From Rhodanobacter sp. DHB23 (GTDB lineage: Bacteria > Pseudomonadota > Gammaproteobacteria > Xanthomonadales > Rhodanobacteraceae): DNA of 64,000 bases. Under the pieces are notes generated by a model. It searched no databases, was not told the origin of the DNA, and worked only from the letters and a program-made list of their open reading frames with translations. Shown here one piece after another: positions 32,740 through 41,742 of the stretch; the stretch's first letter is position 1, and the number at the start of each line of letters is the position of its first letter. Position numbers and translations under genes: made by a program. Location: contig NZ_JACYXK010000027.1 in the NCBI RefSeq assembly GCF_014842975.1, forward strand, positions 348,141 to 412,140. Direction: 5' to 3'.

Positions 32740-34439
32740 GCCGGCATCCTCCTGGCCTGCAGGTAGCGCTGGCGCTTGCGTGGCCGTACGCATTCCAGGT
32801 CCACCTCGATCAGCCCGTCGATCGTGCCGCTGAAATCCGGGTCCACACCGAAGGCGAGGAAGCGCGCGCCGCCGGGTTCGCACAGCTCGGTGTATTGCTT
32901 GTAGAGCATCGGTACCGAGGCGCCCAGCCGGTCCAGCGCCGCCTTCAGCGATTCGTACGCCGCCGCGCCATCCTGCTGGTCGAACCCGGGCATCTCGCCG
33001 GCGGGAACGAACGGCCGGCGGGCGCTGGCCAGTGGTTGCGCACTGCCGTGGTAGTGCTGGTAATAGGCCACGATCTGCTCGCTCGCGGCAGGCGGCAGCG
33101 CGGCGCTGATCGACACCGCGCCATACAGGTAGCGCACGCCGGGGTAACGCTGCAGGTAGGCGCCGATGCCCTGCCACAGGTAGTCGAGGCTGCGACTGCC
33201 CCAGTAGTCGGGCACCACGAAACTTCGTCCCAGCTCCAGCCCGGTCGCCAGCCGCGGCACCGCCTCGTCGGCGTAGCGGAACAGCGATGCCGTGTACAAG
33301 CCGGCCAGGCCGCTGCGCGCCAGCGCCTCGACGCCGCGCATCACCCGGTAGGCGCCGGCGATGCGCGCGGCCTCTGCGTCCCACACCAGGATGTGGTCGT
33401 AGTGCGCGTCGTAGGCGTCGAGGTCGCGGCTGCGGCCGGTGCCTTCGCCAACCTCGCGGAAGGTCAGTTCGCGCAGCCGGCCGATCTCCTGCAGCAGCGG
33501 CGAACCGCCGGCATTCCGCGCCAGGCGGATCTGCTTGCCATCGCTGGTGCAGCCGAGCAGTTCGGTGGCCGCCATCGCCGTCGCCAGCGCGTGTGCATCG
33601 ACGGGCGGCGCCAGCGGCGCAGGCCCCGTCGCGACCACCGTTTCGCCGCAGCCGATGGCATACAGCGCCTGGCGGATGCGCCGCAGCGCATCGTGCTCGC
33701 GCTCGTCGTCGGCGATCCGCATCGGCTCGCCCACGTGCAGGCGCACCGGGCGACGTCGGCGCGCGAACATCTCGCGCGCCAGCAGCGCGGTCGACGCCGG
33801 ACGGCACAGCGCGGATATGCCGTAAAACAGCGCCGAATTGCGCGCCTCGATGCGCACCGGCAACACCGGCACCGACAGGCGGCGCGCGAAGCGCAGGAAG
33901 CCGGGGCGCCAGCGCGGATCGCGCACACCGCGCGGGCCCAGCCGCGAGACCTCGCCGGCGGGGAACACGATCACGCATTCGCCGTCGCGCAGGACGCGTT
34001 CCACCCGGCGCAGGCTGGCTGCGCCGGCGCTGCCGCCGAACACGCGTACCGGCAGCAGCAGTTCCGCCAGCGGCTCCACCAGCGCCAGCACCTCGTTGGC
34101 GACGATGCGCACGTCGCGGCGCACCCGCCCCACCATGTCCAGCAGCGCCAGCGCGTCGAGCCCGCCGCAGGGATGGTTGGCGACGATCAGCAGCGGACCG
34201 GTCGCCGGGATGCGTGCCGGCGCGTCCACATCGACGTGGTAGCGCAGGTCCAGCCGCCCAAGGGTCGCCTCGACGAAGGCGAAGCCGCGCAGATGGCCAT
34301 GTTCGGCGCAGATGGCATCGATGGCACTGAACCTCGACCAGTGCGCCAAACCGTGCAGTAGCGGCACGGCCAGACGCCCGCGCCCACCCCTGAACCAGTG
34401 CGGATAACGTTGCTGCAGACGCTGCTCGATGGCTTGCAT
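32736..34439 (-). CDS. Bifunctional PlsC-type + OlsB-like acyltransferase
   Basis: This 567-residue protein has two catalytic regions. Residues about 70-260 are a lysophospholipid acyltransferase (PlsC/LPLAT) domain with the HX4D motif as NHPCGGLDAL and a later EVSR-type block in FPAGEVSRLG. Residues about 300-560 match the GNAT-like OlsB/hemolysin group (YDAHYDHILVWDAEAARIAGAYRVMRG, ELGRSFVVPDYWGSRSLDYLWQGIGAYL). OlsF, a known ornithine-lipid synthase, joins the same two activities in the opposite order. The substrate is therefore probably an amino-acid-containing lipid, but this is inferred. It is coupled to the phosphoesterase downstream. Confidence 0.78.
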   Translation of the reverse strand: MQAIEQRLQQRYPHWFRGGRGRLAVPLLHGLAHWSRFSAIDAICAEHGHLRGFAFVEATLGRLDLRYHVDVDAPARIPATGPLLIVANHPCGGLDALALLDMVGRVRRDVRIVANEVLALVEPLAELLLPVRVFGGSAGAASLRRVERVLRDGECVIVFPAGEVSRLGPRGVRDPRWRPGFLRFARRLSVPVLPVRIEARNSALFYGISALCRPASTALLAREMFARRRRPVRLHVGEPMRIADDEREHDALRRIRQALYAIGCGETVVATGPAPLAPPVDAHALATAMAATELLGCTSDGKQIRLARNAGGSPLLQEIGRLRELTFREVGEGTGRSRDLDAYDAHYDHILVWDAEAARIAGAYRVMRGVEALARSGLAGLYTASLFRYADEAVPRLATGLELGRSFVVPDYWGSRSLDYLWQGIGAYLQRYPGVRYLYGAVSISAALPPAASEQIVAYYQHYHGSAQPLASARRPFVPAGEMPGFDQQDGAAAYESLKAALDRLGASVPMLYKQYTELCEPGGARFLAFGVDPDFSGTIDGLIEVDLECVRPRKRQRYLQARRMPA

Positions 34440-34605
34440 GGCGAGTCTCCCGTCTTGGCCTGCCGCAAGATTCCGCGACTGTCGGGACGACTGCGTTGCG
34501 CTGCCGGGTCAACTCCGTGACAGCCGCCGGATCGAATCGGCCGCAATGGTTTGGACGGCCATACATCCATTGACGGATCCCCCGACGCGCCGTATCGTGC
34601 GCAAC

Positions 34606-34961
34606 GCCGAGGTTTTCATCCTTTCATTCGAATGAAGAGATGAAATCAAAAGGGAAGCCGGTGCGAATCCGGCGCTGCCCCGCAGCGGTATGTGGAAACG
34701 ACCTTCGCCACCAGCACTGGATCAAGGAGCCTGGGCCACAGAAATCATCCGGGCTGCAAAGCCCGCGACGCGGTGCATATTTCCGCCGCTTCTTGCCCCA
34801 TGGGACCACCATGGGGCGGCGAACCGTCGAAAATCTGCCCTCGCGCCGCAGGCTTTTCGCCTCGGATATTCCTGTGGTCCAGGCTCCCGCCCGGGAAGCG
34901 GCGAACAGTAGGCGGCCGGTAATCACCTGCCATGTCCACGAGCCCGAAGACCTGCCTTGGC
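34606..34961 (+). promoter_or_regulatory. Cobalamin riboswitch upstream of metE, with an enlarged arm
   Basis: The core is recognisable. P1 pairs 34606-34612 with 34955-34961. The next helix pairs 34614-34620 with 34639-34645. The conserved core GGTGCGAATCCGGCGCTGCC (34660-34679) is followed by CCCGC, then CCAGCACTGG (34711-34720), GGGAAGCGG (34893-34901) and the B12 box AGCCCGAAGACCTGCC (34941-34956). It controls cobalamin-independent methionine synthase, as in many bacteria that also have MetH. The arm between CACTGG and GGGAAG is much longer than usual (about 170 bases). The ligand is presumably adenosylcobalamin or methylcobalamin. Confidence 0.88.
34726..34887 (+). other. Extended hairpin inserted in the riboswitch
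   Basis: 34726-34741 pairs with 34872-34887 (16 bp, one wobble). Inside it are a perfect stem GGGCT/AGCCC with a GCAA loop (34751-34764) and a perfect 9-bp stem 34795-34803/34809-34817. The outer stem closes a multi-branch insert of about 130 bases on the riboswitch arm between CACTGG and GGGAAG. Confidence 0.75.
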
Positions 34962-35036
34962 CGGAATCCGGATGCCCCGCGAAATGCGGTGCGCACGGGT
35001 TTCGTTCGGCCTGGCTCTCCGCGGGGAGTGCCGCGC

Positions 35037-35099
35037 CCGCCGCATGCATCGCGGCGGTTGCGTCGTGCCCGCGTGAGCCGGTTCGCCCGCGGGGGCGAA
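35037..35099 (+). promoter_or_regulatory. Hairpins between riboswitch and metE (expression platform candidates)
   Basis: Two perfect hairpins lie between the riboswitch and metE: 35037-35043/35051-35057 (7 bp, 7-base loop) and TTCGCCC/GGGCGAA at 35082-35088/35093-35099. Neither is followed by a clear T run or covers the ribosome site AAGAGGA near 35165-35171. The mode of control (termination or other) is unresolved. Confidence 0.4.
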
Positions 35100-35179
35100 G
35101 GTCAACGGCGCGATCATTCGACCATTCACGCCAGCCACCCTTCGTTCCTCTTTGCCCCTGACCGCAAGAGGAATCATCC

Positions 35180-37465
35180 ATGTCACTCACAACCCATCCC
35201 GGCTTTCCACGCATCGGCCTGAAGCGGGAACTGAAGCGCGCACTGGAAGCGCACTGGCGCGGCGAAGCGCCCGCCGCAGCCCTGCCCGACACCGCACGCG
35301 CGCTGCGTGCGCGGCACTGGCAACTGGCCCGCGACGCCGGCGCCGACGTCGTGCCTTGCAACGACTTCAGCCTGTACGACCACGTGCTCGACACCGCCGT
35401 GCTGTTCGACGCGATCCCCGACCGCTATCGCCCGGTGTTCGCCGAAAGCCGTCTGGACGGCTATTTCGCGATGGCGCGCGGCCACAAGCGCGGCGGCCAC
35501 GACCTGCACGCGCTGGAAATGACCAAGTGGTTCGACACCAACTACCACTACCTTGTGCCGGAGCTGCATGCCGGCCAGCGCTTCGCCCTCGCCGGCGACA
35601 AGCCGCTGGCGGAATTTCTGGAGGCCGGGGCGCTGGGCCACCGCGCGCGGCCCGTGCTGCTGGGGCCGGTATCCCTCCTGCTGCTGTCCAAGACCGTCGA
35701 CGGCAGCGACCGGCTGGACCTGCTCGATGCCTTGCTGCCCGCCTACGCCGAGCTGCTGCGCAAGCTGGCCGAAGCCGGCGCGGAGTGGGTGCAGCTGGAC
35801 GAACCCTGCCTCGTGCTCGACCAGGACGCCGACGACCACGCCGCCTATCGCAAGGCCTACGCGGCACTGGCCGCGGCCGGCGGCCCGAAGGTCCTGCTCG
35901 CCAGCTACTTCGGCGCGCTGGGCGACAACCTCGCGCTGGCCGCAAGCCTGCCGGTGGCCGGCCTGCACGTCGACCTGGCGCGCGCGCCGCAACAGCTCGA
36001 TGCCGTGCTCGACGCGCTGCCCGCCGGCCGCGTGCTGAGCGCCGGCGTGGTCGATGGCCGCAACGTCTGGCGCAGCCGCCCCGACCACGTGCTGCCGCTG
36101 CTGCGCAAGGCGCACGCGCGGCTGGGCGACGCACGGTTGTGGCTGGCGCCGTCCTGCTCGCTGCTGCACGTGCCGATCGACCTGGACGCCGAAACGGCCC
36201 TGCCCGCGGAACGCCGCGTATCCATGGCCTTCGCGAAGCAGAAGCTCGAAGAACTGCGCGCCTACGCCGACGCGCTGGCCGGCCACGCCGAAGCCGAAGC
36301 GGCCCTGCAGGCGCAGCAGGCCCGGCTCGACCGTCAGGCGCAACAGCCCGGCGTGCAGAACCCCGCCGTGCGCGCCCGCCTCAACGCGCTCAGCCCGCAG
36401 GCCTCGCTGCGCCGCTCGCCCTACGCCACGCGCCGCGTCGCGCAGGCCGGAACACTGGCGCTGCCGCAGCTGCCCACCACCACCATCGGCTCCTTCCCGC
36501 AGACCGACGGGTTGCGCCAGGCACGCGCCGCCCATCGTGCCGGCAAGCTGGCCGATGGCGACTACGAGGCACTGCTGGCGCAGGAAATCGAACGCGTGGT
36601 GCGCTTCCAGGAAGGGATCGGGCTGGACGTGCTGGTGCACGGCGAACCCGAGCGCAACGACATGGTGGAGTACTTCGGCGAGCAACTGGACGGCTATCTC
36701 TTCACCCGGCTGGGCTGGGTGCAGAGCTACGGCTCGCGCTGCGTGAAGCCGCCGGTGATCTGGGGCGACGTGGCGCGGCCCGCGCCGATGACGGTGCGCT
36801 GGTCGACGTACGCGCAGTCGCTCACCGACAAGCCGATGAAGGGCATGCTCACCGGGCCGGTGACCATGCTGCAGTGGTCGTTCGTGCGCGACGACCTGCC
36901 GCGCGAGACGGTGTGCCGGCAGATCGCGCTGGCCCTGCGCGACGAGGTGCACGACCTGGAGGCCGCCGGCATCCGCGCGATCCAGATCGACGAACCCGCG
37001 CTGCGCGAAGGCCTGCCGCTGCGCCGCGCCGATTGGCCGGCCTACCTCGCCTGGGCGGTGGAATGCTTCCGCATCACCGCCGGCGGCGTGCGCGACGCCA
37101 CCCAGGTCCACACCCACATGTGCTACTCGGAGTTCAACGACATCATCGAGGCGGTGGCCGCGATGGACGCCGACGTGATCTCGATCGAGACCAGCCGCTC
37201 GCGCATGGAGCTGCTGGATGCGTTCGTGCGCTTCCGCTACCCCAACGGCATCGGCCCCGGCGTGTACGACATCCACTCGCCCCGCGTGCCGACGCCCGCG
37301 GAGATGCAGGCCCTGCTGCGCAAGGCGCTGGAGGTCCTCGACGCTGGGCAATTGTGGGTGAACCCCGACTGCGGCCTGAAAACCCGCGGCTGGGCCGAGG
37401 TGGAGCCGGCCCTGCGCCGCATGGTTGACTGCGCCCGCCAGCTGCGTGCCGGCATCGCCACCTGA
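35180..37465 (+). CDS. metE: Cobalamin-independent methionine synthase MetE
   Basis: This 761-residue enzyme transfers a methyl group from methyl-tetrahydrofolate triglutamate to homocysteine without B12. The two-barrel layout is complete: the N-half starts THPGFPRIGLKRELKRALE, and the C-half starts LPTTTIGSFPQTDGLRQARAA. Zinc-site residues are in the blocks HTHMCYSEFNDII (His and Cys) and LWVNPDCGLKTRGW (Cys). The start follows AAGAGGA. It is preceded by a cobalamin riboswitch, so it should be repressed when B12 is present, implying a B12-dependent MetH elsewhere in the genome. Confidence 0.97.
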   Translation: MSLTTHPGFPRIGLKRELKRALEAHWRGEAPAAALPDTARALRARHWQLARDAGADVVPCNDFSLYDHVLDTAVLFDAIPDRYRPVFAESRLDGYFAMARGHKRGGHDLHALEMTKWFDTNYHYLVPELHAGQRFALAGDKPLAEFLEAGALGHRARPVLLGPVSLLLLSKTVDGSDRLDLLDALLPAYAELLRKLAEAGAEWVQLDEPCLVLDQDADDHAAYRKAYAALAAAGGPKVLLASYFGALGDNLALAASLPVAGLHVDLARAPQQLDAVLDALPAGRVLSAGVVDGRNVWRSRPDHVLPLLRKAHARLGDARLWLAPSCSLLHVPIDLDAETALPAERRVSMAFAKQKLEELRAYADALAGHAEAEAALQAQQARLDRQAQQPGVQNPAVRARLNALSPQASLRRSPYATRRVAQAGTLALPQLPTTTIGSFPQTDGLRQARAAHRAGKLADGDYEALLAQEIERVVRFQEGIGLDVLVHGEPERNDMVEYFGEQLDGYLFTRLGWVQSYGSRCVKPPVIWGDVARPAPMTVRWSTYAQSLTDKPMKGMLTGPVTMLQWSFVRDDLPRETVCRQIALALRDEVHDLEAAGIRAIQIDEPALREGLPLRRADWPAYLAWAVECFRITAGGVRDATQVHTHMCYSEFNDIIEAVAAMDADVISIETSRSRMELLDAFVRFRYPNGIGPGVYDIHSPRVPTPAEMQALLRKALEVLDAGQLWVNPDCGLKTRGWAEVEPALRRMVDCARQLRAGIAT

Positions 37466-37477
37466 TGTCCCGCGGGA

Positions 37478-37511
37478 GCCGGCGGAAACGCCCGGGCGCG
37501 TTTCCGCCGGC
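37478..37511 (+). terminator. Hairpin downstream of metE
   Basis: A perfect 14-bp stem (37478-37491 with 37498-37511) with a 6-base loop lies 12 bases after the metE stop. It has no T run, so it may be a factor-dependent end or an mRNA 3' stabiliser. Confidence 0.55.
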
Positions 37512-37593
37512 CCCGCACCCCGTGCATGACGCGCGACAAGGCGAACGCCCGGAACCGGTTTAAGATGCCGGAAGTCCTGCCGATAGCCTGCCG

Positions 37594-38904
37594 ATGGATA
37601 CCACCCCACCAAGCACCAACCCGCACGACAAAGTCGAAATGCTCAAGCTGCGCGAAGCGCAGTGGCGCCACGTGGGCAGCCTGCTGCATCGCCTGCTGTC
37701 GCACCTGGCCGGCCCGGGCGACCTGCGCGGCCAGGCGCTGGAGGCCACGCTGGGCGAACTGCGCGGCGTCATGCACGAACCGGGGGGCGACAGCCGCATC
37801 CCCACCCTGCTCGGCACGCTGGCCAAGGCGGTGCAGTCGCAGGACACCCATGCCCCGCGGAGCGAACCGTGCGCCGCGCCGTCGACGCCGAACGAACTGC
37901 TGCTCGCCGTGCTCGACTACCTCGCGCTGGAGGAACCCGCCACCGAGCTGGCCGAACTGCGCCAGCAGGTCGCCGGCTGCACCGAGGCGCCGGCCCTGTG
38001 CGAACACGGCAAGGCACTGGCCGCGCTGGTCAACCGCCGCCTGCAGCAGCTGGCGGAGGAGCGCCGCGCCGCGGCCCAACTGCTGCACCACGTCAACAGC
38101 CACCTGGGCTCGCTGGCCGAATACCTCGACCAGGCCGAAAACGCCAATCGCGAGGACGACGCCGCCCGCCACGAGTTGAACGAGCGCATGCTCGACGAAG
38201 TGCATGCGCTGGACGAATGCGCGAGCACTGCCCACGACCTCGCCAGCCTGCGCCGCGACGTGCAGGCGCGGCTGGCCGTCATCCGCGACCACCTCGTCAG
38301 CTCGCGCAGCCGCGAACTGGAGCGCGAACACGACTGGCAGAAGCGCCTCAAGCGTTCGCGCCACCGCATCCGGCAGCTGGAAGACGACGTCGAACGCATG
38401 GAAACCATGCTGGCGGCAAAGGGCCATCTGGTCGACACCGACGCCCTGACCGGCCTCGCCAACCGCCGCGCGCTGGAGGCGCGCATGCCCAGCCTGTGCG
38501 AGGCGCCCGTAGGCACCACCAGCCTGCTGATGATGGACATCGACCACTTCAAGGAAATCAACGACCAGTTGGGACACGGCGCCGGCGACCGTGCCCTGCG
38601 CATCGTCGCCGAGCAGTTGCTGGCCACCATGCGCCCGGGGGATTTCCTCGCCCGCTACGGCGGCGAGGAATTCGTGGCCATCCTCGATGCCGGCCCCGCG
38701 GAAGCCATCCTGGTGGCCGAGCGGCTGCGCGAACGGATCGAGCGCACGCGCTTCCGCAGCCAGGACCAGCCCGTGCACGTCACCCTGTCCTGCGGCGTCG
38801 CCACCGCACTGGCCGGCGACACTCCAGAAAGCGTATTCGACCGCGCCGACCGCGCGCTCTACCAGGCCAAGCGCGCCGGCCGCAACCGCTGCATGGCGCT
38901 ATGA
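37594..38904 (+). CDS. Cytoplasmic diguanylate cyclase with coiled coil (tandem copy 1)
   Basis: This 436-residue protein has no signal or membrane segment. A helical N-region (about 1-245), ending in a coiled coil (RSRELEREHDWQKRLKRSRHR), leads into a GGDEF domain (about 270-436). The active loop is GGEEF (ARYGGEEFVAI) with an RxxD inhibitory site exactly five residues upstream (RPGD-FLARY-GGEEF). It should make c-di-GMP with feedback control. It is followed after 92 bases by a related gene of the same plan, pointing to duplication. Confidence 0.9.
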   Translation: MDTTPPSTNPHDKVEMLKLREAQWRHVGSLLHRLLSHLAGPGDLRGQALEATLGELRGVMHEPGGDSRIPTLLGTLAKAVQSQDTHAPRSEPCAAPSTPNELLLAVLDYLALEEPATELAELRQQVAGCTEAPALCEHGKALAALVNRRLQQLAEERRAAAQLLHHVNSHLGSLAEYLDQAENANREDDAARHELNERMLDEVHALDECASTAHDLASLRRDVQARLAVIRDHLVSSRSRELEREHDWQKRLKRSRHRIRQLEDDVERMETMLAAKGHLVDTDALTGLANRRALEARMPSLCEAPVGTTSLLMMDIDHFKEINDQLGHGAGDRALRIVAEQLLATMRPGDFLARYGGEEFVAILDAGPAEAILVAERLRERIERTRFRSQDQPVHVTLSCGVATALAGDTPESVFDRADRALYQAKRAGRNRCMAL

Positions 38905-38996
38905 GGGCTTGCAGGTAAAGTGCCTGCCGGAGAGGCTCAAGCCCCGGGCCTTTCCGGCGATACGATAGGGCACCACGATCCGCGGAACCGCTGCCG

Positions 38997-40340
38997 ATGG
39001 CTGCCGACCACTCCGAGTCCGCCCCCTACGACGCCCTCGTCCTGCTCGAGCGCGAGCAGGAACGCTGGCGCGACCTCGATGCCCTGCTGCGCCGCCTGCT
39101 CTCGCGCCTGACCTATGCCGCGGAAGGACGCAACGCCGGCCTGGACACGGTCCTGGGCGACCTCCGGCTGGCCACCCGGAACACCCTCGACGAAGAGCGC
39201 CTTGCTCCGTTGCTCGACGCGCTGACCGATGCCGTGGCCTCGCTGGACGAGAGCCACGCCCGGCCGCCACGGGAAACCTTCCTGCCGCCCCCGCCGCCGC
39301 AACCGGCGGAGCCCGTCGTGCTGGACCGCCTGCTGCTCGCCATCCTCGACCGCCTGCCGCTGGGCGAGGCCGCCGGGGCCGAGCTGGAGTCGCTGCGCCG
39401 GCGCATCGTCGGCTGCCACGACGCCGGCAAGCTGCAGGCCCACGGCGAGGCGCTGGCCGCGCTGGTCGCGCGCCACATCGAGCAGCTCGAAGAGGCGCAG
39501 CGCACCGCCAGCCGCCTGCTGGACCACGTGGACAGCGAGCTGACCGCGTTGACCGAGCACCTCGACGAGGACAACCAGTCGCGCAACGACGCCGTCGTGG
39601 CCCGGCGCGAACTGGGCGAGCGCATGGCCGGCGAGATGCTGGCGCTGCGCGAACGCGCGCGCGCCGCCGCCGACCTGCCCAGCCTGCAGGCCGACGTGCA
39701 TGCGCGGCTGGCCGCGGTCGGCGCCCACCTCGCCACGCTGCGCGAGCGCGAACAGGCGCGCGAGCAGGCCTGGTACGAACACACCGCGCGCATGCGCGAG
39801 CGCATCCGCGAACTGGAATCCAGCACGCGCAACATGGAGGCGACGCTGAAGCAGAAGCTGCAGCTGGCCGACACCGATCCGCTCACCGGCCTCGCCAACC
39901 GCCGCGCGCTGGAGGCGCGCATGGCCTCGCTGCACGAGTCGAACGCGACCGACATCAGCCTGCTGGTGCTGGACATCGACCACTTCAAGTCGATCAACGA
40001 CCTGCTCGGCCACGCCGCCGGCGACCGCGCGCTGCGCATCGTGGCCGAGCAGCTGCAGGCCGCGCTGCGCCCCGGCGACTACCTCGCCCGCTACGGCGGC
40101 GAGGAGTTCGTGGCGCTGCTCGCCGCCGACGCCTACGAGGCGATGCAGGTGGCCGACCGCCTGCGCATACGCATCGGGCAGGCGCGCTTCCACAGCCAGA
40201 ACCAGGTAGTGCCGATCACCCTGTCATGCGGCATCGCCACGATGCGCGACGACGACACGCCCGAATCGCTGTTCGAGCGCGCCGACCAGGCGCTCTACCG
40301 CGCCAAGGACAACGGCCGCAACCGCTGCGAGGCGGCGTGA
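38997..40340 (+). CDS. Cytoplasmic diguanylate cyclase with coiled coil (tandem copy 2)
   Basis: This 447-residue paralogue of the preceding protein has the same order: helical N-region with matching blocks (LLDHVDSELTALTEHLDE versus LLHHVNSHLGSLAEYLDQ), coiled coil and C-terminal GGDEF domain. The active loop is GGEEF with the RxxD site (RPGD-YLARY-GGEEF) conserved. The N-region has an extra Pro-rich stretch (LPPPPPQPAEPV, about 96-107). It is presumably a feedback-controlled c-di-GMP synthase. Divergence from copy 1 is strongest in the N-region, which may be the sensing part. Confidence 0.9.
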   Translation: MAADHSESAPYDALVLLEREQERWRDLDALLRRLLSRLTYAAEGRNAGLDTVLGDLRLATRNTLDEERLAPLLDALTDAVASLDESHARPPRETFLPPPPPQPAEPVVLDRLLLAILDRLPLGEAAGAELESLRRRIVGCHDAGKLQAHGEALAALVARHIEQLEEAQRTASRLLDHVDSELTALTEHLDEDNQSRNDAVVARRELGERMAGEMLALRERARAAADLPSLQADVHARLAAVGAHLATLREREQAREQAWYEHTARMRERIRELESSTRNMEATLKQKLQLADTDPLTGLANRRALEARMASLHESNATDISLLVLDIDHFKSINDLLGHAAGDRALRIVAEQLQAALRPGDYLARYGGEEFVALLAADAYEAMQVADRLRIRIGQARFHSQNQVVPITLSCGIATMRDDDTPESLFERADQALYRAKDNGRNRCEAA

Positions 40341-40417
40341 AGCCGCTGGCAGATAGCCGTCCATCCGTCCAAAGCCCGGTTCAGCCGGGGGTACAACGCC
40401 GGCACGGCACAATGCTA

Positions 40418-40423
40418 TGATGG
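40418..40423 (+). promoter_or_regulatory. Possible -10 box for metK
   Basis: TATGAT at 40418-40423 lies 46 bases before the metK ATG, with a weak -35-like TACAAC about 18 bases upstream. This is a suggestion only. Confidence 0.3.
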
Positions 40424-40469
40424 CGCACTTTCTTTTATCTCTTTATCCGTACACGAGGATATAAACCCG

Positions 40470-41669
40470 ATGTCCAGCCATCTGTTCACTTCCGAATCGG
40501 TCTCCGAAGGCCATCCGGACAAGGTCGCCGACCAGATCTCCGATGCCGTGCTCGACGCGATCCTCGCGCAGGACCCGCGCGCCCGCGTGGCCTGCGAAAC
40601 CATGGTGAAGACCGGCGTGGCCATCGTCGCCGGCGAGATCACCACCAGCGCATGGATCGACCTCGAGGCGATCACCCGCAAGGTGATCCTCGACATCGGC
40701 TACGACTCCAGCGAAGTCGGCTTCGACGGCGCCACCTGCGGCGTGCTGAACCTGATCGGCAAGCAGTCGCCCGACATCAACCAGGGCGTGGACCGCAAGA
40801 AGCCCGAGGAACAGGGCGCCGGCGACCAGGGCCTGATGTTCGGCTACGCCACCAACGAGACCAGCGAGTACATGCCGGCGGCGATCCACTACGCCCACCG
40901 CCTGGTCGAGCAGCAGACCAAGATCCGCAAGAAGAAGAACTCGCCGCTGCCGTGGCTGCGCCCGGACGCGAAGAGCCAGGTCACCCTGCGCTACGAGAAC
41001 GACAAGGCCGTGGCGATCGACGCGGTGGTGCTGTCCACCCAGCACGACCCCAGCGTGAAGCAGAAGGACCTGATCGAAGGCATCCGCGAGTACATCCTGA
41101 AGCCGATCCTGCCGTCCAAGCTGCTGCACAAGGGCACCAAGTTCCACATCAACCCGACCGGCAAGTTCGTGATCGGCGGCCCGGTGGGCGACTGCGGCCT
41201 GACCGGCCGCAAGATCATCGTCGACACCTACGGCGGCTGGGCCCGCCACGGCGGCGGCGCGTTCTCCGGCAAGGACCCGTCCAAGGTGGACCGCTCGGCC
41301 GCCTACGCCGCGCGCTACGTGGCCAAGAACATCGTGGCCGCCGGCATCGCCGACCGCTGCGAGGTGCAGGTGAGCTACGCGATCGGCGTGGCCGAGCCGA
41401 CCTCGATCTCGGTGACCACCTTCGGCACCGGCAAGATCAGCGACGAGAAGATCGAGAAGCTGATCCGCAAGCACTTCGACCTGCGTCCCTACGGCATCAT
41501 CAAGATGCTCGACCTGATCCACCCGATGTACCAGCGCACCGCCAGCCACGGCCACTTCGGCCGCATCCCGCAGGAAGTGAAGGGACCGGACGGCAAGAGC
41601 TACACCACGTTCTCGTGGGAAAAGACCGACAAGGCCGAGGCGCTGCGCGCGGACGCCAAGCTGAAGTAA
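40470..41669 (+). CDS. metK: S-adenosylmethionine synthetase MetK
   Basis: This 399-residue enzyme makes SAM from methionine and ATP. All three family domains are visible: [24 protein letters not shown] at the start, [15 protein letters not shown] (the MetK signature) and [23 protein letters not shown] near residue 265. The C-terminus has the [25 protein letters not shown] block. The length is normal. ATG 40470 follows ACGAGGAT. Together with metE it places methionine synthesis and SAM formation within 6 kb, although separated by two cyclase genes. It ends at a strong terminator. Confidence 0.98.
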   Translation: MSSHLFTSESVSEGHPDKVADQISDAVLDAILAQDPRARVACETMVKTGVAIVAGEITTSAWIDLEAITRKVILDIGYDSSEVGFDGATCGVLNLIGKQSPDINQGVDRKKPEEQGAGDQGLMFGYATNETSEYMPAAIHYAHRLVEQQTKIRKKKNSPLPWLRPDAKSQVTLRYENDKAVAIDAVVLSTQHDPSVKQKDLIEGIREYILKPILPSKLLHKGTKFHINPTGKFVIGGPVGDCGLTGRKIIVDTYGGWARHGGGAFSGKDPSKVDRSAAYAARYVAKNIVAAGIADRCEVQVSYAIGVAEPTSISVTTFGTGKISDEKIEKLIRKHFDLRPYGIIKMLDLIHPMYQRTASHGHFGRIPQEVKGPDGKSYTTFSWEKTDKAEALRADAKLK

Positions 41670-41692
41670 GCCGGCGTCCGGCACGCCACCGG

Positions 41693-41718
41693 AACGGGCC
41701 GCGCAAGCGGCCCGTTTT
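41693..41718 (+). terminator. Rho-independent terminator after metK
   Basis: A 10-bp stem (41693-41702 with 41707-41716), GCAA loop and trailing T run (41715-41718) lie 24 bases after the metK stop. It also sits just before the end of the convergent kinase gene (stop near 41743). Confidence 0.85.
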
Positions 41719-41742
41719 CGTCTGGAGGTCCAGACGCCGGGC

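Noticed and set aside
34870..34961. A second, separate cobalamin riboswitch
   Set aside because: This segment first looked like the 3' half of another riboswitch, but the 5' half, P1 pairing and a 16-bp connecting stem show that it is one element with a long arm.
40341..40469. SAM or SAH riboswitch before metK
   Set aside because: The 129-base leader shows no recognisable SAM/SAH aptamer core.
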